64,000 nt of DNA from JALOAT01 sp041685115. Lineage in GTDB: Bacteria; Pseudomonadota; Gammaproteobacteria; Thiohalomonadales; Thiohalomonadaceae. The translations under genes were made by a program, and so were the position numbers. Of this stretch, positions 55,262 to 63,908 are shown one piece after another; position 1 is the stretch's first letter; each line of letters starts with the position of its first letter. The stretch covers positions 8,307 through 72,306 of the forward strand of contig JAWLGK010000019.1 in assembly GCA_041685115.1 (NCBI GenBank), read 5' to 3'. The notes beneath the pieces are model-generated. The model was not told the origin of the DNA. It saw only the letters and a list, made by a program, of their open reading frames with translations, and made no database searches.

Positions 55262-55894
55262 ATGCACGGACCCGATCCCTCGAATGCGCACCCCATGGCG
55301 GGATTCCCGCAAGTGTGCTTCATCCGCAACACCGTGACGAACCCCAATATCGTCATTGGCGAGTACACCTACTACGACGACCCGGACGCGCCGGAAAACT
55401 TCGAGCGCAACGTCCTTTATCACTATCCGTTCATCGGCGACAAACTCATCATCGGCAAGTTCTGCGCCATCGCCCGCGGCGCGCGCTTCATCATGAACGG
55501 GGCCAATCACAGACTGGATGGCATCTCGACCTATCCCTTCAACATCTTCGGTAACGGCTGGGAACGCGCTACGCCCACACCGCAGCAGCTGCCCTACAAA
55601 GGTGATACCGTCATCGGCAACGATGTGTGGATCGGTTATGAGGCGCTGATCATGCCCGGTATACACATCGGGCACGGCGCCATCGTCGCAGCAGGTGCCG
55701 TGGTGACCCGCGACGTGCCGCCGTACACCGTGGTCGGCGGCAATCCGGCGGCGGTGTTGCGCCGGCGCTTCCCTGAGCAGACCGTGGCCGCGTTGCTCGA
55801 CCTGGCGTGGTGGGACTGGGACGCGGCGAAGATCACCCGCAACCTGGAGGCCATCGTCGGCGCCGATATCGAGGCATTGCTCCGTGCCACTTGA
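55262..55894 (+). CDS. xenobiotic O-acetyltransferase, CatB/Vat-like hexapeptide family
   Basis: The 210-residue protein has the left-handed beta-helix hexapeptide repeats of the XAT group (VIGEYTYYDD, LIIGKFCAIARGARFIMNGANH, VIGNDVWIGYEALIMPGIHIGHGAIVAAGAVVTRDVPPY) with the catalytic histidine in GANHRLDG and the terminal VVGGNPAAVLRRRF. Characterised members acetylate chloramphenicol or streptogramin A, but many chromosomal copies have unknown substrates, so resistance should not be assumed. AGGA (55250-55253) is 8 nt from the ATG at 55262, favouring it over the ATG at 55253. Confidence 0.87.
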   Translation: MHGPDPSNAHPMAGFPQVCFIRNTVTNPNIVIGEYTYYDDPDAPENFERNVLYHYPFIGDKLIIGKFCAIARGARFIMNGANHRLDGISTYPFNIFGNGWERATPTPQQLPYKGDTVIGNDVWIGYEALIMPGIHIGHGAIVAAGAVVTRDVPPYTVVGGNPAAVLRRRFPEQTVAALLDLAWWDWDAAKITRNLEAIVGADIEALLRAT

Positions 55895-56617
55895 GTGGCC
55901 AGTGGCCATTCACCCTGTGCCGAGCTTGTCTCGGCGCGCCCTTCTTGCCCCCTCTCCCGGAGCGATCTCTTGGTCACATTTTGCCGTTGTAGCCGGCCCC
56001 TCTTGCCCCCTCTCCCTCCGGGAGAGGGCTGGGGAGAGGGGATCAATTCAGGCGCGGCTGTTGGTCTTTTGATCCCCCTCATCCTGTCCTTCGGCAATTC
56101 GCTCCATGCATTGCCTACCTCCTGCATCCATGCCGTCGTCTCCCGGAGGGAGAAGGGACGCAAGCTTCTGTCTCTCCAAGAAATGATGTGACCAACAGAC
56201 AGCCCCTCCGGGAGAAGGGACGAATCTTTTGATGGTCGCTAATAGCTGTTCGAAACCCTGCAACACAGCCATCCCGTAAAGGCGCCAGGATCACAAAGGA
56301 AAGCCCGAGAGAACGCGCTGGAACCTCTGCATCCATTCCAGGCCTTGGCGTTCTCCGCGTCTTGGCGAGCGTTGGTCAGGTGTCTCTGGTCCGCAACAGT
56401 TCCCCTGGAACGACGATTGCAACACCACGCTGAGCCCCGCCGTCGCCTGCGGGCGACTCTCTTTCGCAGCGCGACGGCACCGGTGCTCAGGTGCCTGTTT
56501 TTCGCGGTCGGTTGGCGCATGGCCCTGACAGATCCCTTCGGTGGCCTGCGTGCCGCTACCGATTCCGCGGTGAGTGCGGTGCAAACGTTGCTTCCACTTT
56601 CCAGAGTGATACGAAAA
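55895..56617. repeat. gene-poor gap with CTCCC-GGA-GGGAG repeats
   Basis: No gene is supported in these 723 bases. A perfect 9-bp hairpin CCCTCTCCC/GGGAGAGGG lies at 56008-56028, and shorter CTCCC/GGGAG hairpins at 56140-56152 and 56203-56214. The stretch 56090-56158 (CGGCAATTC ... TGCATCCATGCCGTCGTC ... GGAGGGAGA) recurs at 59421-59487. An open frame at 56345-56617 that joins the DUF3579 gene has no similarity to that family and looks non-coding. Confidence 0.65.
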
Positions 56618-56962
56618 ATGCCCTCTCAGCTATTGCTCGACGCCAAGCCCCGGCCCCAACAGGGCGAGCCGGTTCGGTCTGTTCCTTCCTCACCGCTGGT
56701 GATCCTTGGGATCACTACCGACGGCAAGATTTTTCGTCCCAGTGATTGGGCCCAGCGCCTCGCTGCAGTGACCACCATCGATTGCGATTACTGCGGGCCG
56801 TCGAAGCAACTGCCCTGCAATCCCTTGGTCAAGATCGTCAGGCGCGAGGGTGTGCCCGCGGTGTGGATTTCGCCGGCACTGGCGGAGCGGAATCGGTCGC
56901 TTTACGACTACATGTTGCGCTTCGCCGAGCAGAACAAGCTGGTGGTACGCGCGTCGACTTGA
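56618..56962 (+). CDS. DUF3579 family protein
   Basis: The 114-residue product has the DUF3579 core: LVILGITTDGKIFRPSDWAQRLAAV, a central segment with four cysteines (CDYC and LPCNP among them), VKIVRREGVPAVWISPAL and a terminal helix YDYMLRFAEQNKLVVR. Its function is unknown. The start at 56618 (MPSQLLLDAK) was chosen because upstream codons show no family similarity. The ribosome site is weak. The extra CxxC (Cys-Asp-Tyr-Cys) is not one I recall as conserved in the family and may bind metal. It converges with the hypF remnant. Confidence 0.75.
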   Translation: MPSQLLLDAKPRPQQGEPVRSVPSSPLVILGITTDGKIFRPSDWAQRLAAVTTIDCDYCGPSKQLPCNPLVKIVRREGVPAVWISPALAERNRSLYDYMLRFAEQNKLVVRAST

Positions 56963-56965
56963 GGC

Positions 56966-57368
56966 TCACTGGCCGAGGCCGCGGGCCGCGGCGATCACCA
57001 CCTGCCCGAGGGAGACGCCAGCGTCGTTGATCGGTACCTGACGCGGCGAGCAAAAGGAGTGGTGACCGATGCGGAAGCTCTGGTGGCGGGATTCGAACGG
57101 TTCGGTACCGAGCAGCAGGCGTACCGTGCTGGTCTCCGGGCAGTCGGCGATGAAATCGATCACCCGCCAGCGAGGCGAAACCGGTGACGATGAGTGGAGA
57201 AACCGCGCCACGCAGATCGCCGACCACCACATCACGGACGTTGGCGTCGTCTGTATTGAGAGGAAAACGCTCCGGCGCCGGCCAGTCCAGCACCGGCCAG
57301 TCTTCATGCCGGGCAGTGGCGGGGCTGAAGAGCGAAAACGTCGGATTGTTTTTCGCTCCCCCCGCCAT
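56966..57368 (-). pseudogene. hypF: hypF 3'-end remnant (carbamoyltransferase/Kae1-like domain), frameshifted
   Basis: Two minus-strand frames together resemble the C-terminus of HypF, the carbamoyltransferase for NiFe-hydrogenase cyanide ligands. One frame reads DLRGAVSP and later RFHRRL, like the DLxxGVSP...ARFH segment. A second, shifted frame reads DFIADCPETSTVRLLLGTE and SPRQVPINDAGVSLGQVVIA, the typical HypF end. The frames are offset, so at least one frameshift occurred, and everything 5' of this point is missing because mod begins 3 nt away. It is a decayed fragment without a start. No other hydrogenase gene is in the window. Confidence 0.6.
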
Positions 57369-57371
57369 CGT

Positions 57372-59363
57372 TTACACCTCTTGCGTCACCACGATTTCTT
57401 CGCCCAGCATGTCGATGACCTTCACGGCGACGGTGGCGCCGGGCGGCGGGGCGGGCAGTTGGTAGCGGCCCTGCACCAGGTCCTGCTTGCGGACCGGGAC
57501 ATCGGAGAGGACCACGTTGAACACCTGGCCGTCGTACTGGGTGTCCAGCATCACGCAATCCACCACCGCGCGCCAGTCTTCGATGTGGGCACGGAACAGG
57601 CCGGCTTCCATGTTCAGGCGCTGCATGATGGTGGGGGAGAACACGTCGGTGATCTCCACCGTGAGCTCGTCGCCCTCGCGCTTCACGTCGATGACCGCAC
57701 TGAGGGCCTCATGCTTGATGAAGCCACCGTATTTGCGGTCGGTGCGCAGCTCGACGATGTGGTAGCGATTGATGGGCCGGTTGGCGTTGTGCTGTTCCAC
57801 CCAGGCGCGGGCGGCCAGCTCCATGCCCAGGCACACCACGGTGATGTCGCGCTGCTCCTCAGGCCGGCGCTTCAGCTCCTGATCGACGTCGTCCAGGTCC
57901 AGGGGCGAAAGCGGGTGGTTGAAGGGCACAATCTTCACCAGCCGGTCGCCCAGGCGGCCGTCGAAATAGCTGTCGGAACGCGTACGCACGATGCCGATGT
58001 GCTCGCAGGCCAGCTCCACCGCTTCGTTGTGCTGGATTTGCAGGTCGTAGTCGTTGACGCGCCAGGTGGTGAAACCTTGCTGTGCAGGCTGCAACGCTAG
58101 CTCGTCCATTGCGAATTGCACCTGACGTTGGGCACGTGCTTGGTCCTGCTGATTCTGGATGATCGTCTGCAACCGCCTCGCGGTCGTCTGAATCGCTCCC
58201 TTGTTGATGTCGCAACCAAGCCATCGCCTACCGAGCCGCTGGGCTGCAAGAACAGTGGTGCCAGAACCGAGATAGCTATCAAGCACCAGATCGCCCGGGT
58301 TCGACGAGCAAGAAAGGATCCGCTCCAAAAGACCTTCCGGCTTTTGGGTCGGGTATCCCAGCCGTTCAGCTGCTTGACTATTCACTGGATTGATATCGAT
58401 CCAGATACTCCTCAGAGGCCGTCCCTGGTTCTCATCAAGGTAGCGTTTCAAACGAGGACGTTTGGTTTTGTCTTCTGGGTACCAGATGCGCCCTTCATCA
58501 TGCAGTTTCTGCATTGTTTCTCTTGAGTAGCGCCAGCCCTTTTCCGGCGGTTGATGTCCCATCCACTCATAGGTCATGTTAGGGCGCGGGTTGGGACTTG
58601 TGATGTTATCAAGTTGATAATGCCGACCATCTTCATCTACATGGGTGTACTTCCCCTCGACATATTCTTCCGCATGCGCCTCAAATTGCGGGTTCCACGT
58701 AAATACATCCGTCTTGGTGTAGAAGAAAATCGTATCGTGGATGTGGTTATAGGTTTTTGAATCGCTGCGTGCAGCAACGCGCTGCCAGATGATCTCGTTT
58801 CGAAGGTTTTCCGCGCCAAAGACCTCATCCATGAGGCAGCGCAGGTGGTGGGACTTGTTCACGTCGCAATGAACATAGATCGAGCCATCAGCGGCAAGAA
58901 GTTCCTTCAGCAGCATCAACCGCTCGTATATGAACTGCAGATAATTGTCGTTCGCCCAAATATCTGTGTACTGGAGCTGCTCGCCGAGGGTGTAGTCCTC
59001 GCCTTCGATCTTCGTGGTTCCACCCACGCCACGCAGTTGCACCTTGCGCACATAGTCCGCCCCCGAATCGAACGGCGGATCGATGTAGATGAGCTTGACC
59101 TTTCCGCGGAAGCCGTTGGCGAGCAGGTGGGCAAGCACATCCTTGTTGTCGCCGTGGAACAGCAGGCCGCCGCGCGGGTAGGCGTCGGGCCAGTCGGACC
59201 AGTCCACGTCAGAAGAGAAATCCTCCGCGCCGGGGACGCTGAAGGACTCGATGTGCTGGGCCGGATAGGCCGTGACCCGTTCGAGGGGGCGTTTGCCCAC
59301 CCAGGTGAGCATGGGCCGGCCTTTGGCCTTGCTGATTTTTACCTCGTTGGGGTTCTTGGGCAT
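57372..59363 (-). CDS. type III restriction-modification DNA methyltransferase (Mod)
   Basis: The 663-residue adenine-specific methyltransferase has the beta-class motif order: catalytic DPPF (Asp95-Phe98 in LIYIDPPFDSG), then a central target-recognition region, then the SAM motif LDSYLGSGTT (Gly366 on). YGYxxPxxKPExLLERI-like text (LGYPTQKPEGLLERILSCSS) precedes it. The start at 59363 (MPKNPNEVKIS) has AGGA at 8-nt spacing. An upstream in-frame start at 59432 is inside a repeat and unlikely. Mod sets the sequence specificity of the Res complex encoded at 60930-63695. A Fic gene separates the two. The target site cannot be predicted. Confidence 0.9.
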   Translation of the reverse strand: MPKNPNEVKISKAKGRPMLTWVGKRPLERVTAYPAQHIESFSVPGAEDFSSDVDWSDWPDAYPRGGLLFHGDNKDVLAHLLANGFRGKVKLIYIDPPFDSGADYVRKVQLRGVGGTTKIEGEDYTLGEQLQYTDIWANDNYLQFIYERLMLLKELLAADGSIYVHCDVNKSHHLRCLMDEVFGAENLRNEIIWQRVAARSDSKTYNHIHDTIFFYTKTDVFTWNPQFEAHAEEYVEGKYTHVDEDGRHYQLDNITSPNPRPNMTYEWMGHQPPEKGWRYSRETMQKLHDEGRIWYPEDKTKRPRLKRYLDENQGRPLRSIWIDINPVNSQAAERLGYPTQKPEGLLERILSCSSNPGDLVLDSYLGSGTTVLAAQRLGRRWLGCDINKGAIQTTARRLQTIIQNQQDQARAQRQVQFAMDELALQPAQQGFTTWRVNDYDLQIQHNEAVELACEHIGIVRTRSDSYFDGRLGDRLVKIVPFNHPLSPLDLDDVDQELKRRPEEQRDITVVCLGMELAARAWVEQHNANRPINRYHIVELRTDRKYGGFIKHEALSAVIDVKREGDELTVEITDVFSPTIMQRLNMEAGLFRAHIEDWRAVVDCVMLDTQYDGQVFNVVLSDVPVRKQDLVQGRYQLPAPPPGATVAVKVIDMLGEEIVVTQEV

Positions 59364-59420
59364 TGGGTGTTCCTGAGTAATCGGCTCTTCGGTCGGGATT
59401 GAGGTCCCCTCACCCCAGCC

Positions 59421-59487
59421 CTCGGCAACCATTTCCTACGTTGCTCTACCTCGCGCATCCATGCGCTCGTCTCCCGGAGGGAGAGGG
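59421..59487. repeat. second copy of the CGGCAA...GGAGGGAGA repeat, overlapping the fic 3' end
   Basis: This segment resembles 56090-56158, sharing CGGCAA, TGC-CTACCTC, GCATCCATG, CTCGTCTCCCGGAGGGAGA. It contains the hairpin CTCCC/GGGAG (59471-59483). It fills the space between mod and fic and supplies the final codons of fic. Confidence 0.65.
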
Positions 59488-60843
59488 GGCTTGGGAACTC
59501 GTCTTGGTCGCGGCGCGCAGGCGATTGGCAAGGTCGGGCGGCGCGTGGAAGGCGAAGGCGCGGCCGCGCTTGCGTTGTTCGAGCAGGCCAAGCTCCACCA
59601 GTTTCAGCAGATCGGTGCGCGCGGTCTGGGTGACGATCTGGTGGGAACGCTGATGACCGGCCACGGTATAGGCATGGCCCGGATGACGCAAGGCATGGCT
59701 GAGCAGCGCCACCTGGCGATGGTTGAGGGCATCGGCCAGGCGCGGCTCCTTGCGCAACAGGCTCTCGGCGCTGCGCTGCTCTTCGATCTTGCGCGCCAGG
59801 TATTGGTGCAGGGCCTCGATGGCCCGCTCAATCACCTCCAGCTGGTGGAGGATGAAATAGGTGGCGTCGTTGTCGTCGGTCTCGGTGTGCAAATAGGCGC
59901 GGGCGTATTTCACCGGCGCCTGGCGGATGAGCCGCGAGATGGACAGGTATTCCATGAGCCAATAGCCGGAGCGGGCCATGCTCCAGTAGAACAGGGCGCG
60001 GGCGGTGCGGCCGTTGCCGTCCACGAAGGGATGGTCGTAGCCCATCATGAAGTGGATGAGGATGGCCCGGATCACCGGGTGAACGAAGGGTTTGGCATCC
60101 ACGTCCTGATTGGCGAAGGTGCACAGACGCTCCAGGCGCTTGGCCAGCTCTCCGGCGGGCGGCGGTTCGTGCAACACGGTGGTGTGGGTGGCATCCATGA
60201 CGGAGATGCGCTCGTGCGGCAGGCGCAGGCGTCCGGCTGCACCGGGCTCGTCCAGGGTGCCGTCGGTGACGATGCGGTGCAGTTCCAAAATGCGCTCGGG
60301 GGTGAAGGGCTCCTGCTTCAATTCGCGGATCTGCGCCATGACGAGGTAGTTGTTGAGGATCATGCGCTCGCTGCGGTCACGCGGGCTGCGGCCGCTGCGC
60401 AGCATGTCCTTGGCCTCCTCGCGGGTGGTGGAGGCGCCTTCCAACTGGCTGGAGGTGATGGCCTCTTCGATGAGGGAGCTCACCAGATAGCGGTTGCGGT
60501 CTTCGCCGGAGACCGCCTGTTCGCTCATGGCGATCTCGCCGGCGGCCTGGCGGTCGATGTTGTGCAGGGCGCGCAACACCGGGTCGGGCATGGCGAAGCG
60601 GATGGGCTGGCCGTGCTTGTCGGCGAGCGGCAGGGGTTTGAGCATGCCGTGGCGCGCCAACTTGGTGGCAGCCCACCATTGCTCGGGGGTGAGGCCCTCG
60701 GGCGCGGTGCGGTGGCGCAGCTCGTCCCAATGCAGATAGCCGCCCTTGTGGGTGGGCGAGCCCCCGACCAGCCGGCCGATGGCGGCAGGATCGGCCTGGG
60801 CGAGCAGGTCGTTCAGCCTGGGAGGCGTGAGCGGTATCTTCAT
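59446..60843 (-). CDS. Fic-domain protein (probable AMP-transferase) with C-terminal winged helix
   Basis: The 465-residue protein has the catalytic Fic motif HPFVDGNGRTAR (His271) in a full Fic domain. An N-terminal segment SSQLEGASTTREEAK (about 143-157) contains the S-x-x-x-E-G inhibitory motif, so activity is probably self-restrained as in class II Fic proteins. The C-terminal ~90 residues (HRQVALLSHALRHPGHAYTV and RTDLLKLVELGLLEQRKRGR) look like a winged helix. The last codons (SPSGRRAHGCAR) come from the intergenic repeat, so the end may be displaced. It lies between mod and res, all on the same strand. Its target is unknown. Confidence 0.88.
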   Translation of the reverse strand: MKIPLTPPRLNDLLAQADPAAIGRLVGGSPTHKGGYLHWDELRHRTAPEGLTPEQWWAATKLARHGMLKPLPLADKHGQPIRFAMPDPVLRALHNIDRQAAGEIAMSEQAVSGEDRNRYLVSSLIEEAITSSQLEGASTTREEAKDMLRSGRSPRDRSERMILNNYLVMAQIRELKQEPFTPERILELHRIVTDGTLDEPGAAGRLRLPHERISVMDATHTTVLHEPPPAGELAKRLERLCTFANQDVDAKPFVHPVIRAILIHFMMGYDHPFVDGNGRTARALFYWSMARSGYWLMEYLSISRLIRQAPVKYARAYLHTETDDNDATYFILHQLEVIERAIEALHQYLARKIEEQRSAESLLRKEPRLADALNHRQVALLSHALRHPGHAYTVAGHQRSHQIVTQTARTDLLKLVELGLLEQRKRGRAFAFHAPPDLANRLRAATKTSSQAPSPSGRRAHGCAR

Positions 60844-60929
60844 GGCTCTTGAACTGCTAATTCGTGCTCATTTAGCACTTGATTGGCAGTTTATCCCTTT
60901 CTGCTAAATATTGCCAAATTAGCAGTTCA

Positions 60930-63695
60930 TTAGCTCTTCACGGTTTGGGGCCGTTGGGCCTGCCGGACGCCCCCGGCACTGGCGCCCTCATCCGGGCCCA
61001 GGAAGCGGCGGGTGACCGCCAGGGCGTCGCTGGCCAGGGCGGAGTCGGCAAAGATGACCTGGTAGTGCAGTACGTCCGGGTTGAGGTCTTCCCATTTCTT
61101 GAGGGCCACGGCCTTGCGGCCTTCGGCGCTCAGCGGGGCCTCGCCCTGGCCGTGACGTTCCAGATCGGCCGTCACCTCGGCGCTGAAGCTGTCGCGCTTG
61201 ACCTCGACGATGAGATGCTTGCCGTCCTTGCGCTGGATGACGAAATCCGGCGTGTACCGGTGCCAGCGGCCGTCGGCGCCCAGGTATTCGGCAAACAAGT
61301 CGGTCTTGGCGGGGTCGGTGAGGCCGCCCGTAAACCACACGCCCGCGATGCGGTCCGGGTGTTCCCCTATGAGGTTCAGCACCCGCTCCAGGTACTCGCC
61401 CTCGGGGGCGGAGTCGAAGTTGTAGCCCTCGTAATGGAACGAACAGGCCCGCGCCAGGGCCTCGTCCGGATAGTCCTCGGGGACCTTGTAGAGGTGGGCG
61501 CGGTCTTTGGCGAAGCTCACCCGCGCGGTGTAAACGGGTTCGCCGTTTTCCAGCCGCAGGGCGAAGCCCTCCGGCTTGACCAGGGTGAGGGCCACGTCCA
61601 CCTCTTCCCAGTCTTCTTCGTAACGGCTGCACTGGGCCTCGATCTGGCGGCCCAGCTCGGGGAAATGGTGCTCGGGCACCCCGGTGCTGCCATAGGCGGC
61701 GCGCAGCCCGTTCAGGACCATCGGCGCGGGCAAGTGATAGTTGGCGCCAAGCAAGGCCGCGGCGGTGTAGAGATCGAACAGCTCGGGTTCAAGGTCGAAG
61801 TCCTGCTCGGCGCCTTCCACGCGGGTCATGCGCGCGCCACCCGATTTGGGTTCGGCGATGGTCCAGGTCTCCACGTGGGCCTTGGGCTCGTATTGAACCT
61901 GGGGCAGGGCGAGCGTGATGCCCTCGCTGTTGGTCACCTCGGCCTTGCGCCGGAAGCGCAGTACGCGCTTTCTGAGCAGCAGCGGCGGCAGGCTGGACTT
62001 GCGCAGGACGATCTCCTTTTCGACGCGCTCGGCATGGCGCGACTCCAGGTCCTTGATGGTGGTGCCGTAGGTCTCCTGAAGCTGTTTTTCCAGGATGCTG
62101 CGGTTGTCCTTGGTGAGATAGATGCGCGCCGGTTTTTCGTTGCCCGGCACCTGGCGCATGCAGCGGGTAGCCGCCTGCAAGACGAAGTTGTTGCTGGTCT
62201 TGAGCTTGCGCACCAGGGCGCAGGCGAACAGGCTTGGGCAGTTCCAGCCTTCCGTGCCCATGTTCACCAACAGAATGACCCGGTGTGGCGAGGCCGGATC
62301 GCTGGCCACCCGGTAAAAGGCCCTGCGGGTTTCCTCGGGCGAAGCGCTGTGCACGGCCAATACGGCGGTGGGGTCGATGCCCCGCTGCGCAAGGGCCGAT
62401 TCGACGGCCGGGCGCAGGTCCTCCATGGCATCGGTTTGGGGAAAGTAGAGCGCCAAGCGGGCAGGGGCGCCATCGGCAATGCGGACGTCCCAATAGTCAT
62501 CCACGAAATCCTGAACGATGCGGCTCACCAGGTCTTCCGTCTCGGAGTCTTCCAGATCGAAGACCTGGATGTTGTTGGCGATGGACTTGAGTACGCCATC
62601 GCGGATGCCTTCGCCCAGGCCGTACCACACCACCACGTCACGCAGCGGCTGGCGCTCGAAGTAAGGCGTGCCGGTGGTGTTTACCACCACGTAGAGCTTG
62701 GTTTCGGCGGCGAGATAGTCGATGGTGCGCCGGATCTTCTTGATGCCCTGGGACTGGAATTCGTACTCGCCTGTTTCCTTGTTCTTCACCCAACCGCCGA
62801 GCAGCTTCTGGCCGTAGGTGTGGTGCGCCTCGTCTGAGAAAACCGCCAGATGCGGCAGGGAGGCGATGGCCTGGAGGCGAAGATTGGCGATTTCCGCATC
62901 GTGCCCGGTCTTGTCGCCGAATCCGAGAGAGAACTGCTTTTTCTTCTCCCCGCGCACGGTGGGCTTCTGGATGCGGATCTTTTCCGTGTTGGTGACGATG
63001 AGATTCCACGGGCTGCCCCACACCACGCCCGATAGTTCCTTCTCGCCGTCGCGGGTAAAGGTGAGATTCAGGCTGGCCGCAAAGGGCTTGAACATGCGCG
63101 GCGGCAGGATCTTGTCGAAAGGGATGTCGGCGATCTCGCGCAGGGATTCGATGATGGTCTTGCCGGGCGCGAAAATGAGCGCGTTCTGCACGAAGGGCGC
63201 GCCTGGATATTCCTGAGCCATAGCAAACTCAGTGGCCACGATGGTCGCCATGAGGATGGTCTTCCCTGCGCCCATGGCGAGCGCCAGGATGTAGCTGGGG
63301 TAATCGAGGCGCAGGGTCTCGCGCAGGCTCTCCAGGCGATGCTCACGGACGAACCCACTATCGTTGCGCACCCGTTCGAGCAGCGTGTCGAGGTCATAGT
63401 CCACCTCCTCGAACAGCTTCGAGGAGACACCCATGGCCTCGAGCCGCTCCTTGCGTGAAGGGAACAGGTGCTCGTAGAGGTGGGGCACGGTCGGCGTGCC
63501 CAGGACCAGGCGCAGGTACCAGTAGGTTTCCAGGGCAACGAACTGGGCACGGCGCAGGTAGCGCAGCGAGGTGTGTTCGTCGTCCAGCCAGGCGTGCTGG
63601 AAGATCTCGGCGACGGCAGGATAATCCGCGACCGGATAGCCGGCGTCGCGCCAGGCGGCGACCTTGGCGGCCAGGGCTTCGTGCAAATGGGCCAT
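60930..63695 (-). CDS. type III restriction endonuclease subunit (Res), SF2 helicase with nuclease domain
   Basis: The 921-residue protein is the translocating and cutting subunit. Walker A is MGAGKT (Lys145), the Walker B box is DEAH (288-291), and helicase motif VI-like text is ATRCMRQVPG. The C-terminus has a PD-(D/E)xK nuclease: PDF (Asp817) and EVK (Glu831, Lys833). The length is normal for the family, with no breaks. It is the first gene of the res-fic-mod unit on this strand. fic begins 86 nt downstream of its stop. Together with Mod it should restrict foreign DNA lacking methylation. Confidence 0.9.
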   Translation of the reverse strand: MAHLHEALAAKVAAWRDAGYPVADYPAVAEIFQHAWLDDEHTSLRYLRRAQFVALETYWYLRLVLGTPTVPHLYEHLFPSRKERLEAMGVSSKLFEEVDYDLDTLLERVRNDSGFVREHRLESLRETLRLDYPSYILALAMGAGKTILMATIVATEFAMAQEYPGAPFVQNALIFAPGKTIIESLREIADIPFDKILPPRMFKPFAASLNLTFTRDGEKELSGVVWGSPWNLIVTNTEKIRIQKPTVRGEKKKQFSLGFGDKTGHDAEIANLRLQAIASLPHLAVFSDEAHHTYGQKLLGGWVKNKETGEYEFQSQGIKKIRRTIDYLAAETKLYVVVNTTGTPYFERQPLRDVVVWYGLGEGIRDGVLKSIANNIQVFDLEDSETEDLVSRIVQDFVDDYWDVRIADGAPARLALYFPQTDAMEDLRPAVESALAQRGIDPTAVLAVHSASPEETRRAFYRVASDPASPHRVILLVNMGTEGWNCPSLFACALVRKLKTSNNFVLQAATRCMRQVPGNEKPARIYLTKDNRSILEKQLQETYGTTIKDLESRHAERVEKEIVLRKSSLPPLLLRKRVLRFRRKAEVTNSEGITLALPQVQYEPKAHVETWTIAEPKSGGARMTRVEGAEQDFDLEPELFDLYTAAALLGANYHLPAPMVLNGLRAAYGSTGVPEHHFPELGRQIEAQCSRYEEDWEEVDVALTLVKPEGFALRLENGEPVYTARVSFAKDRAHLYKVPEDYPDEALARACSFHYEGYNFDSAPEGEYLERVLNLIGEHPDRIAGVWFTGGLTDPAKTDLFAEYLGADGRWHRYTPDFVIQRKDGKHLIVEVKRDSFSAEVTADLERHGQGEAPLSAEGRKAVALKKWEDLNPDVLHYQVIFADSALASDALAVTRRFLGPDEGASAGGVRQAQRPQTVKS

Positions 63696-63846
63696 GCGAT
63701 GCGTCTTCAGAGCAGCGGAGCGCCCATTCTAACGCCCTGACCGGCTGAAGGGGGCTACAACGGCTGTGTAGGGTTCAACCTCCACATTCAGGCTGTCTCA
63801 TCGGAAGGCTAGGGACGCGCTGATTATTTGGTTTCGGCATGGGACT

Positions 63847-63908
63847 GTGGGAGCGGCCACCGGCCGCGATTCTTCCCGGCTTTGTTGCGCGGCCGGCGGC
63901 CGCTCCTA
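63847..63908. repeat. REP-like inverted repeat (GGAGCGGCC...GGCCGCTCC)
   Basis: Arms 63847-63869 and 63887-63908 (GGGAGCGGCC-ACCGGCCGCG and GCGGCCGGCGGCCGCTCC) are complementary around a loop of 17 nt. The word resembles REP elements of pseudomonads and relatives. The presumed group II intron begins at the next base. The rest of 63696-63846 shows no gene. Confidence 0.7.

Noticed and set aside
56345..56617. N-terminal extension of the DUF3579 gene
   Set aside because: The translated stretch lacks similarity to the family and is Arg-rich and compositionally like non-coding GC-rich DNA.
63803..63846. Insertion sequence end near the right border
   Set aside because: A few bases look like repeat-flanking sequence, but no inverted terminal repeat or transposase fragment is visible.
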